Shown: positions 59,902 to 64,000 of the stretch, one piece after another | Numbering within the stretch: the stretch's first letter is position 1 | Layout of the letters: each line of letters opens with the position of its first letter | From: Chloroflexota bacterium | Lineage (GTDB): Bacteria; Chloroflexota; Anaerolineae; Aggregatilineales; Phototrophicaceae | Direction of reading: 5' to 3' | DNA length: 64,000 nucleotides | Assembly: GCA_020161935.1 (NCBI GenBank) | Contig: JAIUNI010000006.1 | Coordinates: 1-64,000 of the forward strand | The notes under the pieces: model-generated | The model's database searches: none | Seen by the model: only the letters and a program-made list of their open reading frames with translations | Told to the model about the DNA's origin: nothing | Made by a program: the position numbers and the translations under genes

Positions 59902-60618
59902 ATGGCATCCCTTAATCGTAAACAAAATTACCAACCCGATGAATATGACGAGGCTGTTTCCCTCGGCAGCTTAATTGAAGAAGCCGAGGAAGTTGAAAAC
60001 CTTGACTATGAATCGCTTGAGGACGAAAAACCCAAGCGTAAACCGAAGCCGGAGTATGAACCGAAACGCTCGTTCATGACCCGCACACGCCTAAAGGTTG
60101 CGGCGGCTGTGATCGCCTTACTCATCGGGGTTTTGGCGGTCGGTTGGTATTCCAGCCCAAGGAGCGTTTACACGGTCGAATACGCCGCCAACGGCCTGCC
60201 GCGCTCGTTTGTCTTGTTGGATGCGGGATGGCTGATGCTGCACAAAGCGGTCGGCGAAATTCCGGCGGGCAGCTATGTCAAAGCCATGTCGGTTGGCAGC
60301 CAACCTGATTATTTCACCGTCGCGGATACAGCGGGTAATTTAGCGCAGGTTTCCATCTATGATTTGAGCCGGGGCGAAAACCCACCGGATGCGGATGTGA
60401 TGCCGAAGCAGGGGCCATTCAGCGACGCGATTGGGGATTTTCAAACCGAACTGGTGACTACCGAGTGGGTACAGAGTATGCCGCCGGGTACGCTTGTTCG
60501 CGTTTATAACGCGGTCGCGGAGAATGGTGTCTGGCTTTATCTGGTCACGGGTGAAGGCAACACGGTTTATACCGTACCGTGGATGCATCTGGCTCCGGTT
60601 GAAGGTAGTGCTTCGTAA
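59902..60618 (+). CDS. single-pass membrane protein, function unknown
   Basis: A 238-residue protein. An acidic and Lys/Pro-rich cytoplasmic segment (1-65; EEAEEVENLDYESLEDEKPK then KRKPKPEYEPKR) leads to one membrane helix (about 72-92, KVAAAVIALLIGVLAVGWY), and a soluble outer domain (about 95-238) with beta-rich sequence. The charged N-terminus suggests a cytoplasmic partner. No family recognised. Start 59902 has AAAGGAGC; earlier in-frame ATG codons would extend into the Hsp20 terminator. Bidirectional terminator after it. Confidence 0.72.
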   Translation: MASLNRKQNYQPDEYDEAVSLGSLIEEAEEVENLDYESLEDEKPKRKPKPEYEPKRSFMTRTRLKVAAAVIALLIGVLAVGWYSSPRSVYTVEYAANGLPRSFVLLDAGWLMLHKAVGEIPAGSYVKAMSVGSQPDYFTVADTAGNLAQVSIYDLSRGENPPDADVMPKQGPFSDAIGDFQTELVTTEWVQSMPPGTLVRVYNAVAENGVWLYLVTGEGNTVYTVPWMHLAPVEGSAS

Positions 60619-60636
60619 CCACTATCACGCACTTCA

Positions 60637-60666
60637 AACGGGAGAGATAACACTCCCTCCCGTTTT
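60637..60666. terminator. bidirectional terminator
   Basis: Stem AACGGGAG / CTCCCGTT with a 12-base loop and a T-rich flank on each side (TTTT on plus, TTT on minus); lies between the convergent membrane-protein and mannonate dehydratase genes. Confidence 0.65.
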
Positions 60667-60678
60667 ATTCATCTCACA

Positions 60679-61680
60679 CTAGCAGAGTTTGTAGACGGCA
60701 TCGACCAGCGCGAGGATGTAAGCAGTGGCGTGGGCGTGACCCCGATGATTCCAATCGGTGTCGTCAATCATTTTCGGCACATGGTCGTCGATGATGAAGC
60801 CATCAAAATTGGTTTCTTTGAGCGCTTTGATCGCCATGACCGGATCAAAGTTGCCTTCGCCTAAGAAGCACTCCTGAAACGACGGAACGCAGCCCTGCAC
60901 ATCGCGCATATGCACGTAGAAGATTTTACCGCGCTCGCCGAAGTAGCGGATCGCGCCGATCACGTCATTGTTAATCATCTCGCTGAAACAGCCCATACAA
61001 AACTCGATGCCGTGGTTCGGGCTGGGGGCGACTTCTTCCATCGCCTTTTTGTAGTTCTCGAAGCTGTAAAATAGATGCGCCACGCCACCGAGTTCCGGCA
61101 CGGGTGGGTCGTCGGGGTGAATCGCCATTTTGACACCCGCTTCTTCGGCGACTGGCAAAACGGCCTGCGTGAAGTAGCGGTAATTCTCCCACATCTCGTC
61201 GTGGCTGATGGTGCGGCCTTCGAGGATATCGAGCGTTCGCACCCCTGCCACCAACGGCGCGCTGTCGATCTCGGCGCTGTCAAAGGAGGTGACGGTTACG
61301 CCTGCGCGCCCCTTTTTATGCGGCGTGCGCCAAACCCCGTTGGGCATCCAGTTATAGCCGAGCATGGGAATACCAGCCTTGCCCATATTCCGCAGCGTCT
61401 TTTGATAGTTCTCGATCTGCTCGTCACGCCCCGGCAGGCCAAGCATGGCTTTGTTGTAGAAGCGGCTTGGCGTGTTTTCCAACGCCTCCAAACGCAAGCC
61501 GTAGCTATCGCAGCGGTCTTTAATGCGTTTCAAATCTTCATACTTCCAGTAGCCGTCTTCATCGGGCAGCAGCGGGGTATTCATTTGTACACCGCTGACC
61601 CCAATTTGTTTGGCAAAGGTGAGGCGCTCGTGGGTCATTTCGTTGAACTGCCCCAGCGCCACGCGCATCCGTTCGGTCAT
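60679..61680 (-). CDS. uxuA: mannonate dehydratase
   Basis: A 333-residue TIM-barrel enzyme that dehydrates D-mannonate to 2-keto-3-deoxygluconate in hexuronate breakdown. Metal-site segments are visible: KMAIHPDDPPVPELGG (His), GIEFCMGCFSEM (Cys), FYVHMRDVQG (His), and the final IIDDHVP plus RGHAHATAYILALVDA. It is shorter than the E. coli enzyme (about 390), as is usual for Gram-positive and Chloroflexi forms. ATG 61680 has AAGGAG upstream. The ABC importer genes lie just upstream on the same strand, so a uronate or its product is the likely cargo. Confidence 0.92.
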   Translation of the reverse strand: MTERMRVALGQFNEMTHERLTFAKQIGVSGVQMNTPLLPDEDGYWKYEDLKRIKDRCDSYGLRLEALENTPSRFYNKAMLGLPGRDEQIENYQKTLRNMGKAGIPMLGYNWMPNGVWRTPHKKGRAGVTVTSFDSAEIDSAPLVAGVRTLDILEGRTISHDEMWENYRYFTQAVLPVAEEAGVKMAIHPDDPPVPELGGVAHLFYSFENYKKAMEEVAPSPNHGIEFCMGCFSEMINNDVIGAIRYFGERGKIFYVHMRDVQGCVPSFQECFLGEGNFDPVMAIKALKETNFDGFIIDDHVPKMIDDTDWNHRGHAHATAYILALVDAVYKLC

Positions 61681-61756
61681 ACTAGCTCCTTAAACTGAAC
61701 AAAAAATACAATTTTGCGATACAAATAAACTGTCGAAAATTGAAAGCAAAAAGTTA

Positions 61757-61775
61757 ACCGCCAAGTCGCCAAGTT
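61757..61775. repeat. short copy of the GCCAAG intergenic repeat
   Basis: TTAACCGCCAAGTCGCCAAG, between uxuA and the permease gene; same words as at 20064-20535 on the opposite strand. Confidence 0.45.
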
Positions 61776-61784
61776 ATGAGCGTA

Positions 61785-62618
61785 CTAGCCTTTCACCGCA
61801 CCCGCAGCCAAGCCCTGCACGACAAAGCGCTGGGCGAGATAGTAAAGCAGCATGACGGGCAGCGCGGCGAACATCGAAGCCGCCATAATCAACCCCCAGC
61901 GGAAGACATCCCCCGTAATGAGCCTGCTGATGGCAACCGGAACGGTTTGCAGACTGGGTGACGTGATGAAGATGAGCGCGTACAGCAGCTCGTTCCACGC
62001 GGCGGTGAAGGTGAACACACTCACCGCCACTAAGCCCGGCCCCGTCAGCGGCAGCACAATCCGGTAGAAGGCTTGGAAGCGGGTCGCGCCATCCACCATC
62101 GCCTGCTCGTCCAGTTCAAACGGGATGCTGCGGAAGTAACCCATCAACAGCCACGTACTGAGAGGCGCGGCAAAGGTCAGGTAGACAAAGATCAGCCCAT
62201 GGAGTGTGTTGCCGAGCTGTAGGCGCGAGATCATCACAGAGAGCGGAATGAACAACATGCCACTGGGGGTGAGGTAGGTGAATAAGATCAACCGTCCAAT
62301 CCAGTTGCGGTAAAGATATTTGAGCCGCACCAGACTATAGGCTGCCATGCTGCTGAACAACACCGACACGAAGGTCGATGCGCCAGCGACCAGTAAACTA
62401 TTCCCGACATTTACAAAAAAGTTATCTTCGGTAATCAGTTCTTCGTAATTTTTGAGAGATGCGTTCAACGGCAGCAATGAAGGCGTACGGTAAATATCTT
62501 TCGGCTGCTTCAGGGAGACCATGAACATGAAGTAGACCGGAAACAAGATCACAATCGCCACCACGAGCAGCAGCGTGTAGTACATGAATTTTTGCCATAC
62601 GGCGGGTTTATCAAACAT
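61785..62618 (-). CDS. sugar ABC transporter permease, MalG type
   Basis: A 277-residue CUT1 membrane subunit with six segments and no large insertion, unlike the two MalG-type permeases at 12226 and 55645. EAA loop: ELDEQAMVDGATRFQAFYRI (about 169-188), then VLPLTGPGLVAV. It follows the MalF-type gene after 2 bases. Together with uxuA it suggests a uronate or uronate-oligomer importer. Confidence 0.93.
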   Translation of the reverse strand: MFDKPAVWQKFMYYTLLLVVAIVILFPVYFMFMVSLKQPKDIYRTPSLLPLNASLKNYEELITEDNFFVNVGNSLLVAGASTFVSVLFSSMAAYSLVRLKYLYRNWIGRLILFTYLTPSGMLFIPLSVMISRLQLGNTLHGLIFVYLTFAAPLSTWLLMGYFRSIPFELDEQAMVDGATRFQAFYRIVLPLTGPGLVAVSVFTFTAAWNELLYALIFITSPSLQTVPVAISRLITGDVFRWGLIMAASMFAALPVMLLYYLAQRFVVQGLAAGAVKG

Positions 62619-62620
62619 GG

Positions 62621-63538
62621 TCAGTCATCCTTCTGCAAGCGTACAGCGACGATGAGTGCCAGCACAGCGAACACGGGCAGCAGGGATACAGACACGGCAG
62701 ACGCTTCACCAATCCGCAGACTTTGCAGACCGTAATAGGCCAGCACCGGAAATGTCATGGTGGCATTCGACGGCCCGCCGCCGGTGAGCAGCCACACCGC
62801 CTCGAAGCTGTTGGTCGTTTGGATGGTGGAGATCAGGCTGACGACCAGCACCACATGACGGATGCCGGGGAGTGTGACATTCAAGAAGCGTTTCCATGCG
62901 TTCGCGCCGTCTAAAGCTGCCGACTCATACAGTTCGCGGGGGACGCTTTGCATGGCGGCCAAAAACGAGATCACCCAGAACGGAAAGCCGCGCCACACGC
63001 TGGCGACGATCACGCTGGGCATGGCAAGTTCTTTGGTACTCAGGAAGTCAACATGGGTGGTCACTAAGCCGAGGTTGATGAGGATGTAGTTGAACGCCCC
63101 ACCCTGCGGCGCATACAGCAGCTTCCAAGTGATAAAGGCCACGAAGGCGGGCATCGCCCACGGCAGTAAGATGAGGCCGCGCCAGAACTGCCGCCCGCGA
63201 ATTTGCTGGTTGAGCAGCGTGGCGAGACCCAGCCCCAAGCCGAGCTTGATGGTCTGGATGGCGGTTACCATGACGATGGTATTGCGGATCGACGCTTGAA
63301 AGTCCGGCTTTTTGGTGAGGTTGATATAATTGGTGAAGCCGATGAACTGCCCATCGCTGCCGACAACGCGGTCGGTAAAGCTAATTTGGATGGCGAAAAT
63401 AAAGGGATAGACCACCAACAGCAGGATACAAATCACGAGCGGCGAAACCATTAAGTAGCCGAGAATGCTTTCCGACTGTTGGAAATTAAAACGCGCGGGG
63501 CGGCGCGGTTGAAATCCTGCGATGGCCTCTTGTGTCAT
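62621..63538 (-). CDS. sugar ABC transporter permease, MalF type
   Basis: A 305-residue membrane subunit. EAA loop: ELYESAALDGANAWKRFLNV followed by TLPGIRHVVLVV. Start 63538 (MTQEAIAGF) is preferred over an in-frame start at 63607, which would overlap the binding-protein end; GGCGG lies upstream. Partner of the MalG-type gene; takes sugar from the binding protein at the right edge. Confidence 0.92.
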   Translation of the reverse strand: MTQEAIAGFQPRRPARFNFQQSESILGYLMVSPLVICILLLVVYPFIFAIQISFTDRVVGSDGQFIGFTNYINLTKKPDFQASIRNTIVMVTAIQTIKLGLGLGLATLLNQQIRGRQFWRGLILLPWAMPAFVAFITWKLLYAPQGGAFNYILINLGLVTTHVDFLSTKELAMPSVIVASVWRGFPFWVISFLAAMQSVPRELYESAALDGANAWKRFLNVTLPGIRHVVLVVSLISTIQTTNSFEAVWLLTGGGPSNATMTFPVLAYYGLQSLRIGEASAVSVSLLPVFAVLALIVAVRLQKDD

Positions 63539-63613
63539 CAAGTGCCGCCTTTCTCCGGGATAGGCGGTTGCAAGGGTGCGCCATAAAAACGCACCCCCAC
63601 AAACCACCGCTAT

Positions 63614-64000
63614 TTATTTGTACTTGTCGTAAATGTCTTGGCAAGCGGCTTGGGTTTCCGCTACTGCGTCATCAATGCTGAGGCCATCGACCACGATACG
63701 CTGTACCATACGCGGGGTCAGGAAGTTGGTCTGATATTCCGCGAAGGCGGCGTTGGTGACATCCGGGAACGCACCGGGTGTACCGTTCAGCGCGAGGTCG
63801 AGCAAGCCAGCGTGGACAGCACTTTCGCTGAAGATCGGCGCTTCGACGTGATTTTGCAGCGCTGGGCCGTAAATCGCAGTGCTGTAGTATTCGGCGGTGA
63901 AGTCATCATCGGCGAGATACTTGATGAGTTCGGCTGCCCATTCCTGCTTCTGGCTTGTCGCGGGAATAGACCGAACGACGGTGCTTACTGGCGAAATACG
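63614..64000 (-). CDS. sugar ABC transporter binding protein, C-terminal part
   Basis: The frame is open from the right edge to the stop at 63614-63616, giving about 128 residues of the C-terminal lobe of an extracellular solute-binding protein: KQEWAAELIKYLADDDFTAE, FPDVTNAAFAEYQTNFL and ACQDIYDKYK at the very end, the typical helical tail of CUT1 binding proteins. The start and signal peptide lie outside. First gene of the uronate-type importer operon seen here. Confidence 0.88.
   Translation of the reverse strand, partial: RISPVSTVVRSIPATSQKQEWAAELIKYLADDDFTAEYYSTAIYGPALQNHVEAPIFSESAVHAGLLDLALNGTPGAFPDVTNAAFAEYQTNFLTPRMVQRIVVDGLSIDDAVAETQAACQDIYDKYK

Noticed and set aside
1..64000. tRNA, rRNA, prophage or plasmid backbone genes
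   Set aside because: None was recognised by eye on either strand; a tRNA could still be missed without a covariance search.

Overview
The window looks like chromosomal DNA of a free-living, carbohydrate-eating, aerobic or light-exposed bacterium, most probably a member of the Chloroflexota (Anaerolineae-like). This is an inference from gene content: several sugar ABC importers with LacI regulators and no private ATPase, many secreted proteins with a plain signal peptidase I site, a CarH-like B12 photoreceptor, a CrtD-like carotenoid desaturase, Uma2 proteins, and long noncoding repeat arrays. No rRNA, tRNA, phage or plasmid gene was recognised. The DNA is moderately GC-rich; a few genes (4420-5481, 10857-12221) and the intergenic arrays are visibly more AT-rich.

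Layout. 1-6.1 kb: HerA-like ATPase, short-chain dehydrogenase, glucose-6-phosphate isomerase, secreted beta-propeller protein, Uma2 protein. 6.3-8.0 kb: PLP-dependent D-amino-acid lyase and a PPOX flavoprotein. 8.2-17.0 kb (minus strand): a cello-oligosaccharide-type cluster of LacI regulator, binding protein, two permeases, secreted clan GH-A hydrolase, PIG-V-like membrane protein and GH1 beta-glucosidase. Its promoter carries the 14-bp palindrome TGGGAGCGCTCCCA, identical to the known CebR operator of actinobacteria. 17.2-20 kb: alanyl-tRNA editing protein, DinB-like protein, nitroreductase, zinc ribbon. 20-21.6 kb: a 1.65-kb noncoding region with two tandem arrays. 21.6-27.7 kb: PAS histidine kinase and response regulator, duplicated-domain secreted protein, lipoprotein, and a protein with two fused iron-siderophore binding domains.

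28-32.5 kb: galactokinase, Gfo/Idh/MocA oxidoreductase, an IS4-family element inserted into a GC-rich intergenic repeat, and a sugar isomerase. 32.5-38.5 kb: CarH-like regulator, WecG/TagA glycosyltransferase, polyprenyl-phosphate sugar transferase, HEAT-like protein, GT-C-like membrane protein. 38.5-42.4 kb (minus): a tight stress operon (TspO-like, peroxiredoxin-like, UV endonuclease UvsE, HicB) and a formylglycine-generating-enzyme-like secreted protein. 42.6-49 kb: BtpA/SgcQ protein, GH18, MFS transporter fused to HEAT repeats, STAS-like protein, photolyase. 49-52 kb: Uma2, alpha/beta hydrolase, and a glycolipid-binding-family gene disrupted by an IS982-like element; removing the element and one target copy restores the frame.

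51.9-56.7 kb: a second LacI-controlled sugar importer (AglEFG-like) with a consensus promoter and the palindrome TGGAAACGTTTCCA. 56.7-57.5 kb: a second repeat-rich noncoding region that shares a roughly 110-bp element, in inverted orientation, with the 20.6-kb region. 57.5-64 kb: CrtD-like desaturase, Hsp20, a single-pass membrane protein, mannonate dehydratase and a third sugar importer (probably uronate) running off the right edge.

Functionally the window combines uptake and breakdown of plant-type sugars (cellobiose, alpha-glucosides, uronates, galactose) feeding glycolysis, surface polysaccharide synthesis, and light/UV defence (CarH, photolyase, UvsE, carotenoid desaturase). I found no convincing new multi-gene system. 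The most unusual items are the intergenic repeat families, the MFS-HEAT and double FecB-type fusions, the terminator-like hairpin inside the start of a hydrolase gene, and the uniform Ala|Gln signal cleavage sites.
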